From positions 1 to 64,000 of the forward strand of contig JAJGOT010000313.1 of NCBI GenBank assembly GCA_022457155.1: DNA of 64,000 bases, in the 5' to 3' direction. This document shows, piece by piece, positions 38,401-51,000 of this stretch; position 1 is the stretch's first letter, and each line of letters starts with the position of its first letter. The notes beneath the pieces were generated by a model. The model was not told the origin of the DNA. It saw only the letters and a list, made by a program, of their open reading frames with translations, and did not search any database. Origin of the DNA: Cladopsammia gracilis (taxonomy: Eukaryota; Cnidaria; Anthozoa; Scleractinia; Dendrophylliidae). The position numbers and the translations under genes are program-made.

Positions 38401-41050
38401 CGACTGGGATATGAATAATGGTCTCTAAATCAGACATCTTTCAGGCACATTTTAAAATCATGTAATATCTGGCACGATTTGCTACAAACACGATAATAGG
38501 ATATTCCTAGTTTTCTAATGGCTCCATATCCGATAAGTTTGAATTTCTGAACATTTTGTGTACAAATGTTTATTTCGGAACGCGACCATGCAGATAAAAC
38601 GCTCTTGGTCGCGCGTCACTCTGGGATAAAAAATAATGACTGATCAGAGATGTCAGCACCGGATTTCTTAATATGCGAGAATTAAATCCATTAGTTTTTT
38701 AAAGATCCACCTCAGGCGTTTTGGGAAAGCCATGCAAAAAACGGCTGGTATTAAAATTTGGAAAATAAATTGCATTTCCTAAAAGTCTCTGCCATTTCAA
38801 TATTCAGCAAAAGATTCAGAAGAGATCAAATTGCGTATATGTTCGTTCACATGAACGCCTCTTGAAAAGACACCCAAAAGATATGGGAAACATGAACTCT
38901 TGAATTTGGTGATTCCGAAAAAAAATTGGTACGATGAAACGCGTCTCTTCGCCCTTTTAAACGCAAAATAGATAATAGCGTGGGATGGAAATGGCAATAA
39001 CTGGTTATTTTGTAAATTTAAGCAATGGACTGTTTATATAAAATCTGTCGTTAAAAATATGCCCTTGATTCACGTAGAGCTAAATTTAAATAAACTGTCG
39101 ATGCGATGAAATATTCAGTTTATGAAAAGGTAAAATGCTTTTAGCATTCCACGCTTTTCATTTTCAGAACTAGAAAGCAGATTTTTCGCTTTCTTTCTTG
39201 AATTTACCAATGGGTGTGGTTCGTGGGAAAACTATATATGGGTTTCTGATAGTGTTCAATTAATTAGCCGTGACACCCATTTTGACCCACAGATATTTTA
39301 GACTGCTAAGCTGAAATTGAAGAATTCTACCGACATTTTGCCACATACAGTTTCAATATGCAACATTTGTTTGTGCGTTTATATCACTAATTTAAATCAG
39401 ACAAAATGACAGCTGCTTTTTCATATATCAAAAACAGCATACTCGTGAAGTAGGCTTCGAAGCAATTAATTAAACCCCACTTTGCCTGCAAAAAAAATTG
39501 TCGGAAAACTTTTTTGTTAGTGAAAAAGCTAAAATAAATAAGAACCAAGAAACGTTCTTTCTTCGCCCTTAATGAATAGTGCGCAGAGGCGTACTTTTTT
39601 TTCCGTTAAGAGATTATCCGTTCAAGAACTATCATTTGTACTTATGTGCATAAAAACATGGTCAAATCAGAGAACGGGAACGTGTGTTAATTCGTCATTA
39701 ACCGCTTTTTATACTTAAAATTTATCAAGATAAATTAATATAAATCAGCGGCACTGTTTTGTCGGCGAAATTCGCCTTTACCGACCCAAGATCTTTAAAA
39801 TTTTCTGTATTTTAAGTTTAGAGATTATACTTATTTTTTTGTCTCAGTAAATATTCATTATTCATTGAACAGAAGTGTTTCCTATGTTATTAAAATCCAC
39901 CCTTAATTCTTTATAGGCTTTTCAGCCTTCTTTTTGTGTAATACCGGTCACTTTTTGAAATTATTTCCGCTCCGTTCTGAACAAACAAACAATTAAAATT
40001 TTGAGCTAAAATTGCCGAAAAGGAATCCATTAAAAAGCTTGATCGACGTATTTAAATCTCTTTGCTTTGCGCGTGAAATCGACATGAAATCAAAGAGAAA
40101 TTGAGCGCAGTTCTCAATATTTGCGGTGCTAAAACTCGTTCTTTTCGGATTAACGAATTCGGCGGCACTTTTTCCGTTAAACTTTTTAAATTACTTTTCC
40201 CTTGTTGCAACGCAATTTAACCTTAACCTTTATCATTTACGGTACGTATTAAAAACACAGTCATACCTGAAGGCAAAATAAAAATAATTAATTTCTTTCG
40301 TTGTAACGAAAATTAAAACGTTACAGTTGTAACCGTGACGTTCTTGTTGTAGTCATTTTATTCGCTGAAGATGTCAGGCCGTGCCTGACGAAATATTGGA
40401 CAGAATATACACAACCCCAGTTGTACAGTCAGCCTTGCTTGATAAATTAATTTCTTTTGGTAGGATTTGGAGTTATACAGCGTTCGCTTGCATTACTCCC
40501 CTAGTTGTGTTTCAGAAAAGGAATGCGGTTAAAATGGATTATTTTAAGGAAGGACTCGAGATAACCACATGAATTATATCAGATAAATCCGATTCGGTAT
40601 TTTTGTTTGATTAGAACCTTATATCCTCTCAAGCCACCTTTTTGCTTTAATTTATCAGTCCTCGACAATATGTCTCTCCGGCTTTGGAAATGTCGGCCAA
40701 GGAGGGAAGCTTTAGAGACATTAACCCATTACATACATCAAGTCCATTACCGCAAAAAGCTTTAACTCTTGGAAACGAAAGCTTTAAATTTAAACTTGGC
40801 ATTGAAAGAAAAAAAAGAAAAATGTTATATTATGACAACCGATTAAAACATGGAAATGTGAAATTAGTTTTCTGTCCAAGAAAATTCGATTTGAGTATTG
40901 GATATAATTTACAGTTGTCAAATGGAGGAAAATGGAGCAAATGGAGTAAGATAATCATTCATATTTTTAGCTCCCCCTCCCCTTTTGCAAAGCGAAATAT
41001 TGGGCACCATTATAATTCACTCTCATTTTTGCTTCAGCCAAAAAAAATAT
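35500..41050. other. AT-rich intergenic stretch without recognised genes
   Basis: Between the end of unit D and the integrin gene I see no convincing exon chain, RNA gene or named repeat. Short open frames exist (for example 111 codons at 35764-36099 on - and 127 codons at 40684-41067 on +), but they lack family motifs. A CTGAAGA-hairpin-GAAA motif lies at 40364-40393. Distant regulatory elements of either neighbour could be here and cannot be read from one sequence. Confidence 0.6.
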
Positions 41051-41052
41051 TG

Positions 41053-41258
41053 AATATAAAACTTTAAAGAAAATCTGAAAACAGCGTATAGCTGACAATA
41101 TTTCAGCTGGCCAGACCAGCCTTCTTCAAGTTTAAGATGTTACTAGTAACATCTCATACCTGAAGAAGGCTCTGAAGGCTGGTCTGGCCAGCTGAAAAAT
41201 TGTACTAAGCAAAATATACGAATACGCTGTTTTCAGCTTTGCTTTAAAGTTTTATATT
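41053..41258. mobile_element. Palindromic MITE upstream of the integrin gene
   Basis: Arms AATATAAAACTTTAAAG and CTTTAAAGTTTTATATT at the ends, CTGAAAACAGCGTAT / ATACGCTGTTTTCAG inside, and CAGCTGGCCAGACCAGCCTT against AAGGCTGGTCTGGCCAGCTG near the centre. Confidence 0.8.
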
Positions 41259-41852
41259 CTATGTACTGGAACGCCCTGGGTCTAAAATGAAAAGTGTAAG
41301 TTATTCTGTTTAGACAAAATTGCCAAAACCTTCCTATCTATTTTATATGTTGATTCTTACGATAGACACCGTGGAATAAAAACTGACTACCTTGTAAAAG
41401 AATAAAAAAAACCTTGTTGTTCTCGGCCAGTCATGCGGTCGGTCTAAATCATTTGATTGACTGTTGAATGGTCAACAAACCACTTGAAAAGTTTACTTTC
41501 TCGCGCGCAACTAACGTTGGCGTTGTGATGTTTTGGAAAAACAAATTACAACACAGATAGAAGTCGCGTTCTCTTTTCGATCGAAGGCAGCTATTTCAAG
41601 GAATGATCCAGCAGTGTGCAGAATTTGAAGTGGACATTTTTTATGCTCAATATCCGGTTGTTTGGGCGCGTCTAATCGCACGGCTTGCGTCACGTCGGGA
41701 ATTCAGATTATGCTGTTTATTAGACATGCGTAGCGTGAGCCGTAACGCGGGCAAACTACACTTGAAATCGAAATGACTGATCAGTTGTTCCTTTGCTGAT
41801 CAATGCACGGTCTGTCACTGCCGGAAATCTGTTTTTTAATTTTACGTCCAAA

Positions 41853-42019
41853 ATGTACCTTCTGTTAGCGTCGTTGTGCTGCATTATTCAACATTCCTTC
41901 AGCTATAACCTCGAGACCGAATTACCAATCATTAGGAAGGGAGACGCAGGCAGCTATTTCGGATTTTCAGTCGCAACTCACACATTTTACGACGATGTGG
42001 ATGAAAAAAGTTTTTCCTG
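41853..42019 (+). CDS. Integrin alpha exon 1: signal peptide and propeller start
   Basis: ATG at 41853 chosen because a 17-residue hydrophobic leader ending HSFS follows at once. The frame upstream is open but without an ATG. Mature protein starts near YNLETELPIIRKG and contains GSYFGFSVATHTF (FG-GAP). Donor TCCTG|GTAAGC, phase 2. Confidence 0.9.
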
Positions 42020-45000
42020 GTAAGCGTACCGCCTGTCTGATTTCGTCTTCGTTCATGTAGCCTTCTTGCGCTGGTTGTGAATATCCACTCTGTGTTTTTT
42101 ACAGGCTTTTAGTTGGAGCGCCGAAGGGAAATAGTACGGCTTTGGATAAGTTTGGGATTGTCGAGCCAGGAGTTGTGTACAAATGTGACTTCAGCCGAAA
42201 TCCGGGATGCTCTGTTCTTCCATTCGATACAACAGGTAGGCTTTAGTTGAATATTTCTTCTACTGTAGTTGTTCATCCGTGGTTACATTTTTAACAGCTT
42301 TGGAAAAATTAATAACCTTTAACGTTCCGATGAATTCTCGCCATTCATCGCATGATTTGGGAGGTCACGAACCGCCGTTGCTACGACCCACGTATGTGAG
42401 CTTACAAGCATGTGCTGGGATGTGCTGTCCTAAATCCCATCAAAATTACTGCTTTCATTATGGGAAACTTGTACTCTTAATGCTCGGAAGATATTTATTT
42501 TAAAGAATATTACCTTAACTGTGATATCTCTGCAATTTATTTATCGTTCCAAACAGAACGACCTGTATCAGTCGAAGATTTAAGAAATTTTTGGAGTAAA
42601 AGTAGCGTCGTTTTATACATCATGATGTGTTTACCTAGGAAACGTATTTTCTTTATACTCGGTTATATGTTAAATATTATAATTTGTATTGCAGCAAAAA
42701 CAAAAAAAAAATCTATCACAAAGCTTGACTCCGTTTGCGGTTCCTATGTTTATATGCACTGTTGTTATTTTGGATCGCTTATGTCAATAGCTTCTTGCTA
42801 ATGCAGGCAGAACTGACACTCCTGTTCTTCTTCTAAAGTGCCAGACATTCGATACTGCTTGTTGACTTTTGTGTGTGCAAGCTATTAGGCTTTTTACAGG
42901 TTCGATTTACCCACAGAAGGCACAATGACGAAGTGCTATCGCCGTGTGATCGCTGTGACAAAATTTTCAAGCTTTGTTGGATTTCCAATTGAGGACTGGC
43001 TTTGTTTTATCTTATGCCCAACGGGAGTTTATTTAATGACTTTTATTCTTTTGTGCCAGCTGCAAGCAAGCGATCGCTTCGAAATAAAATTGTATGACTA
43101 TTTACCTATTGAATATGTGTTGCCTTTTCACTTCATAAACAAAACAAAACATTCACAGCTGACTTCTTATCTTTTCACTGACAAAACGTCACTCCTTCAT
43201 GATCTGCTTGTCCTTTGTCAGAACAATATATCCATTATAGCGACATTGTTTAATAAATTCATCTTGCGGCGACTTGCATGCCAGATGTTTGCTTTTTTGG
43301 CAACCAAACTTTGCATTTTTAAATATCTTGCCTTGGGGACTATCTTTATTTTCGGTAAAAACGTAAGCTTAAAAAATATAATATTAATATAATATTTGAA
43401 TGAAGATTTCGTTTCTATTTTTATTTTTTGTCACGGATATTTTTAATATTTTAGGCCCACAACATGAGCAGAACGGTTAATAGCGTAATGGTAAAGAGAA
43501 TTTTTTTTTATTTTCTTAATGTATTTTTTAACCAAAATTAAATATGGATCGAGATTTATATATATATATATATATAAAATAGATTTGCTTATGTGGGCAG
43601 ACTTGAAACATATTAAGCATTTATGAACCATTTTCCACTCTCTTCTTATGGAAAACCTTTGAATCTTTTTGTGAGGTATATTATTTTGCTTAAGCAATTA
43701 TCTCTTATATTTTTTTGTCATTAACTTTTGCCCCCCTAAATTCGTTTTATACCATCAAAAATTTGTTTTGAAATCATCCCAGGCTAAAAAGAAACCACTA
43801 ATTGTATAGATAATGTTTTAACCAATCAGTTAGTTTTCAAAGATAAATACATTTTATTTTTGGTCAAAAAGGGTCAGCAGGAAATATAGAATTTTTTATT
43901 TTTTTATGAGTGAAATTATTTCAGTTGATTTTTTAAATGCATTTTATTCTGTCTAGTACTACTTTCAATTTAGCAACTATAATTCATTCAATTTTCTTGT
44001 TAAAATTGTAATAACAAGAACATTATTTTTGTTTTGTGGAATATTCAAAGAGTTTGATATATTTCTTATTTCCATTGTTAAATTTTGTTTATTTTGTTTT
44101 TGCAAGTTTCCGGTGGTTATGTCCATTATGTATTTTGTCATATCTTTTCTTCTCTTATCAATAAATTTATACCCAAGTACACAGTTTTGTAATACAAATA
44201 ATATATATCAATGCAATTATACACAGCATTTTAATTTAGTTGATGAGTGTACATGTCTAGGTGGTCATTTCTGTAAGCCATTCATGCTGTCCTAGTAATC
44301 TATGATATTACTGCGATATCTAAAAGCCCAGCATGCGTCTTTCACCCCTGTCGAGCACAAGTAAGCCATGTGTATTTCTCTTCATTAACAATTTAATTAT
44401 GATTATTTACTCCGTGGGTGGTTGATCACTTCAGGTAGCTTTTGTACAAAACGAATATCACATTTAGCAGGGGGTAATCTTGGGATAAAATGTTTCAATC
44501 ATTTCACAGGATATTGAAAAAATTCACATAACTGACATTATGAAATTTGCATTACGGAAAATTCAGTGGAATCCCGATTTTTCAAACCTTCTATGGGAAT
44601 GGAAATTGTTTTTAAAAATCAGGAGTTCAAAAATTGAAGGTGTGATACACTGAAATCCTAATGAAACAAGTTTTGGTTTGAATAATCAGGAGGTTCTAAA
44701 AATCGAGGTTCAAAATATCGGCATTCCACTGTAGAAATAACCATAACAATAATAATGGCGTACATGTATATGTGTAACATGTAGCTAGAGAATCTTAGTC
44801 TTCATATTGATATCTACAATATATAATATACTGTACATTTTATTGTCCCGATTACTTTTACATGTGCATGTACATTTGGCATCCTAAAAGCTTGTGTACG
44901 TGTATGTGTTTTCAAGGAAAAATCAAGTCACTCGTGGGTTATTTTATGGTACATCTAAGTATAATTTTTTATTTTTGTGGTTCAATTTTTTCTTTTGTTT

Positions 45001-48000
45001 AATTTGTTTTAAACCAGTTTGATTTTTGTTTTCCTTTGTCTCAGAATATGATAAGGAACGTGAGACAAATGAAAATAAAATGTGAACCACAACATATATA
45101 CCACGCAAAACTATTGCATAACTGCATGTAGTAAAAGGTAAAGGCAAAGTTGTATATGAGCCACAGGTGGCCCACACAAGCCACAGGTGGCCCACGTGAG
45201 CCATGAGCCACAGGTGGGACACATGAGCCACAGGTGGCCCACATGAGCCACAGGTGGCCCACACGAGCCACAGGTGGCCCATACAAGCCACAGGTGGCCC
45301 ACACAAGCCACAGGTGGCCCACATGAGCCACAGGTGGGCCTTGAGCCACAGGTAGCCTACATGAGCCACAGATGGCCCACACAAGCCACAGGTAACCCAC
45401 ATGAGCCACAGGTGCCCCACACTAGCCACAGGTGACCCACATGAGCCACAGGTGGCCCATGAACCACAGGTAGCCCATGAACCACAGGTAGCCCATGAAC
45501 CACAGGTAGCCCAAACAGCCAGAGCTTCACCTAGTTTCTGTAACATGAAGCAACTAGGAATTTATTATTTTTAATATTCCTCCTGGATTTGATGCTAGTC
45601 CATCACAGGGTTACCCCCAGCATTACAGCTGTATGTCGCCGGTACCCATTTATACACCTGGGCCGGGTTGTTCAAAGCGCGGTTAAGCTAACCCAGGGTT
45701 AGCATCAATTTTGATACCAGTTAAATAATTAATCAGTGAAGATATTTCCAAGGTGTTTTTGCCCTTTAGTTTTGTCTAGTTTCGACTTGTCTTTGCATGT
45801 AACTTACAGTAATAAAAACACTTCTAACAAGAGAAATTATATCCTTGGTTAAGTTTTAATCCTCGGTTAGCGTTAACCTGATTTTCAACAACCGGACCCT
45901 GGGTGGATAGAGACAATGTTGAATAAACTTTCTTGTCTAACGCAACAACATGACGGCCGAGACCAGGCCTTGAACCACTGACCTTCAGATCTGAAGCCCA
46001 ACACGCCAACCTACTACACCACCGTTCATCCACAAGTACGGGTATATATTTCACTAAAGTTTATTCCTCGCGAAGGCCCAAACGTAATGAGGTTAATAAA
46101 TTTGTTGTGCCTTGGGAGCTAAGCCGTGCGAATTTGATTGAAAAAAATATATATATATATGTTGTGGTGCAATTTTGTCCTTGGTGCAAATTTTATTTTC
46201 CTTTGTTTTGGGGTATGGTAATGTTTGGTAATGTATGATAATGAGTTTTAAACAAAGGAAAATAAAATTTGCACCAAGGATAAAATTGCACCACAACATA
46301 TATATAATTTTCGATTATGAATGGCAAGAAACCAACTCCAATTTTGGCTTTTAGCCTTAGGGGCGGATTCTCATATAATTGTCCCGGTCTCTCCGGTCGT
46401 CTGAGTCATTTCAAAAGCTTTTTGCAAATGACTCAGAGGATTGGGACGACTCAAGCGATTTGGGTTCTCATATGATTGTCCCGGTCATCTCGAACGTCAA
46501 TAGCGTGGTCGTAAACGGGGTCCGACAATGTTTTGGGCAATGATACTGCAGTGTGGGGCGGATTTGGGTCGCTTCGATCGCCTCAGTTGTCCCGGTCGCC
46601 GGAGAGTAGTTCTCATATGATCGTCCCCGATTTTACACGATCGTCCCAGTCGTCCGGATAGAACACAGTTCTATCCAAGCGACAGTGATCGTCCCAGTCG
46701 TCCGGGTCATTTGCGATCGTCCCAGGTCGTCTCAGAAGTGTTCTCATATAATCATCCCGATTGTCTGTGCACTTTTTGAAACGACTTGGATGACCGGGAC
46801 GACTGGGACGATTATATGAGAACCAGCCTTTAATATGCTCGACGTTTCGGCCGTCACGGCCTTCTTCAGGAGCGTTATGTAGTAGTTAATTTTTTATCTC
46901 AGGTAATTTTTATTTTTCCATTGTTTTTGGGTATGGTAATAAATAGGGTCACATACATGCTAATGAATTTGAAACAAAGGAAAAACAAACATTACCTGAA
47001 ATAAAAAATTAACTACAACATATACAAAAAATGATGGTGTCCCGCAGTTTGTTGCCTGGCAACAATGTGGTACTACTTCATGCCATGCTCCTACATAGGA
47101 GCATGGTAAACAAAGATGGCAGACGGTAAATATGGTACGCGAACCATCGAAAGGACCTTTTACCAATGTTTTTGGTTTCAAAGAAGACAAAGTGGTATGG
47201 CGAAAGGCCTCATATGCAATTGAGAGTTTCGACTCGCGGTGCACCCTCCCCCAAGCTTCGCGAGGTTTCTTCGAGACACGTATTTCTAGTACATGTATAT
47301 GTATGTTTCTGTTTATAGATACCAAGGATGATGTCAAGAGCAATGCATGGTTTGGTGTTTCAGTTCTTAGTGCGGGGAATAACAGCTTCATCATGGTGGG
47401 TAAATCCATTACAGTTCGCTAAAGGTTGTTTTTCACTAACAACGGAGTCGGAGTCGGACTCGTAATCAGAAGTGCAGAGCATTACGACAGAATCGGAAGA
47501 AGAAATACAGTCATAAGCGGAATCGGAAGAAAATGGAACCGTTCTGATTCCGTCAAGCTTATGACTCCGCCTACGACTCCGATTTTCGATTTTTACTAGG
47601 TCGGAAGCGCTCTTACAACTCCGACTATGGCTCTGACTCCAACTCCATTGCCAGTGAAAACCAGCCTTAAGAGTGAAGAGACACTTTTTATTTAGAAAGC
47701 ATGTGTTTTTAAAACTGGAAGATCTGAAGATTTTATTACATTTAAATACAGTGAAGCCTACATATTAAGTGAGCACCCTTGCAGGGGCCCTTAAGCATCT
47801 TCCTAGTGTCTTCTAGCCTAAGTGTCCCTTTTAAGCCCCAATAGTGCCCATTGTCATATCCTTGTACATATACATGTATCAATGCTTACATGTACATCGA
47901 ATATAACATTTTTGTATGGAAAAGGCAAATTGCTCTGTCATAAGATTTTCTTATGTACGGTCAATGTAATTATTGTGAAAAGTAATTTGATTTTGTTTTG

Positions 48001-51000
48001 TTTTTTTTATCTTTTAGGCATGTAGTCATAGATTACTTCACAAAGAGGGCTCTGGTTCTTTTTATACTTATCCTGGCCGATGTTACCAATCAACTTACTT
48101 AAGCGAGACCATACTAGACAAGCAGAAATATGACTTTTGTGAAAAGGAAAACCAAAGTATGTGCATTACATGTAATTTAAATATAGTTCTCACAGCACAC
48201 CACTGGTAGCCATGCCAAGCCGACCGCCGCAGCCTGACCTTTATTGTAAAATCAAATCTGTACACACAGTGCTTATTCCAGAAAGCTAATGAAAAATTAC
48301 ATGGTTGGCAGCAGCAAGCTAGGGGGGCCTATAAACTGAACTTAATGGGTGGGTGGGCGGGAAGGTCAGCAATGGCGGACGCAAGAAAAACAACTGCCCG
48401 CCTTAGGTCACATGACTTAACCCCAGGCCCCAGCAGCGTGTGAGAAAAACATTTTCCGCTTATTTCGTTGCACTCAGCCAGCAGAAAATAATCCTTAAAT
48501 GTAATTTAACTCAGTTAACAATAAGAAGCAAGTCGGCTTAGTCGTATACCTAGTGTGGGGTGTTAGCATTCCTGTAGCATTTGTGCATGTTGTTTTTCAA
48601 TGTTTTCAGTCTTTTGTGGGCAACAGGAGGTCTGCTGTTCTGTGGTCTCCCTTGGGGGCTTAATTACATGCATGTCATCTCACATGCTCACAGTTGCATT
48701 GTAGATTGCTAGTGTGGCCTTTTTGTGTTTGCAGTTTTAGCATTCCCCCTCCCTCGCTTCCCTGTTGGTTCATGTGGGTCTGGGATTATTGTAATTATTA
48801 TTTTTTAGTTTATTCCCAAGCATAGTGGGGTTTATAAATTTGTGCGCCTAGATTGCTTTAGTTTGGTAGACTCTCAAGTTGCCTTTAAATACATGTATAT
48901 ATATATACATCCTGTGCCCAAGTTCAGGAGTTGCCATAAAGCCATTATGGTAACAACCGGGAGGGCACATTGTAGGCAGTAAATGGTACGAGAACCATCG
49001 AAAGGACCTTCTACCAATGTTTTTGGTTTTGAAACCACCCTCCCCAAAGCTTCGCGAGGTTCTGAGAGACACATATTTCTAGTTTATCTGTTGGCTAGTA
49101 TTTCCACTGAACTTCAAGTTTCAGTGTGATGGGTGCCGGGGCTAGCTTGAGGTTGTGTGGGGCTCATGGCTAGTTTGCGGGTAGGGCAGGCCTATGGGGT
49201 GGTGTACCACCTTGGGGTTCTGGGGTTGGCTGTTCGGGCCTCCAAGTTTCATGGTCACCCAACCTCCTTTTGTGATGGGGGCATTAAGTCAACTGAGTTT
49301 TTACAGTACTCAAAATGGTAGCAAAAGAAAACCCTGGCAAATACATGTATGTGTAGTCAACTTGGTAAACTAAAAAATTAAATAATGGGCAATTTTTTCA
49401 AGTTTATTGCCTAATGTATTCACTTGGCTGTTTTGACCCAAAATCATCTCATCTGATTACTGAAACAAAATGTTTGAGCACAGCCAGCATGATCTTACTA
49501 CCAGTTATTTAAAGACCCTGGTTGTTGGTCTGGCCAGATTCACCCCCTTGCCTGCTGCTCTACTGTCTGGCGCTCTACCAACTGAGCAAATAGGCCAGGC
49601 AACAGCTTTACTGTTATGGTGTGGAGTGAGGAAGTGGAGACGGGGTGTTTAGTTAAGGGCCAGGTGGTTATTATCAAATGTTTTCCAACAAAGGGGGCAA
49701 TTATTTGAAGGGAGATAAATCAAGGGACAGCCACATTAAAAAAATATTAATGATCAGATCTCAATTTGCTTCCATTTGTTTGTCCAATTCTGCGTAGATC
49801 AACTCAGCAAAACAGGACGCACAATCAATTATAAAGATTATCAGTATTGTCAAATGGGAGTTAGTATTTCGTATATCAAGGTGAGATACATGTAAAATGT
49901 AAAGATGAAAGCTTCAAGCCTATTGGACAATAGGCACATGTATGAACCATAGTCAGAAAAAATAAAATCTAAGAAAAATCCATTTGAAGTCTGCAGATCG
50001 GTTATAATTTTCCATACTGAGTTTGAAGTCAAGGAATTGATGAGTAAACAGATTTAAAACATTACATCATCATTATCATTATCTGGTTTAGAAAAATGCA
50101 AATTGCTATAAATTAGATTGATATATTCTTACACAGCCCAGAAATAGCTGGCCGAAAACCTGCGAAAAATCACGTAAAATCTGTCCGCCATTACTCCGTT
50201 CATAAATCCAAGCCCACATCCTACTGGTTTGCGATCTGGAACATGTGACTTGATTTGTGACGTCAGTGACTCAACACGGTTCCCTCCGTGTCACAGACAA
50301 CAAAGCCAAAACGCACGTGTTGCAGTCATTGACATCACAAAATCTTTAGGCCAACTCTCAGGATTCAGTCCCGGTCATTTTTGCATTGAGTAATGGCGGC
50401 AAGCCGAATTCGAAATGTAAAGTTGAAGTAATGGCACTTCCCGTACGAGTTTTGACTTTAAACTTCGCAAGGTAAAACATGAAGAGAACAGAAAATGTAT
50501 ATTTTTTATCATAGTGGCACTTTATAACCTTGCTGTAGCATTTTCCAAAGTCTTCAAAAAATTAAAAAAATTCATTTGAAGTCATCCAGAGATCAAAGTC
50601 TTATGTACTGGTCAGCAGAATTACCAATAATAGTTTACAGCAGATGGAAGGAGTGAAAATTTGCATATTTGTCCTGTTCACTATACCTCGTTTAATGCTT
50701 GTTTATTCACAAGTTAAAAGGTAAACTTTGGCAAGCAAGTAACTGCCATGTACCAGGACATCTGACAGGATGCGGTGATGCGGATCCGCATAATTCTCTA
50801 ATTTCTGCATCCTCCGCATCTTCAGAGCATTTTCCACATATAACTGAAAAAATTGCCCAGAATTAAAAATAAATCAGCTGCGAACCTTCCTCATAAACAT
50901 AAAAGCCAAAGAGATTGATTATTTTGAAGCAGTTTTTCTCCTAAACATCGACAAAAACACGCCGCTTTGTTCATGAGCGATTTTTAACCTCCAGGCGTTC

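Noticed and set aside
40684..41067. 127-codon open frame on + upstream of the integrin
   Set aside because: Low-complexity lysine-rich text that runs into a MITE end.
42925..43392. 155-codon open frame on + in integrin intron 2
   Set aside because: Hydrophobic and AT-driven composition, no motif, no splice context.
44944..45546. 200-codon open frame on - with WATCGS repeats
   Set aside because: It is the translation of the CAGGTG minisatellite plus flanks; no start context, no family.
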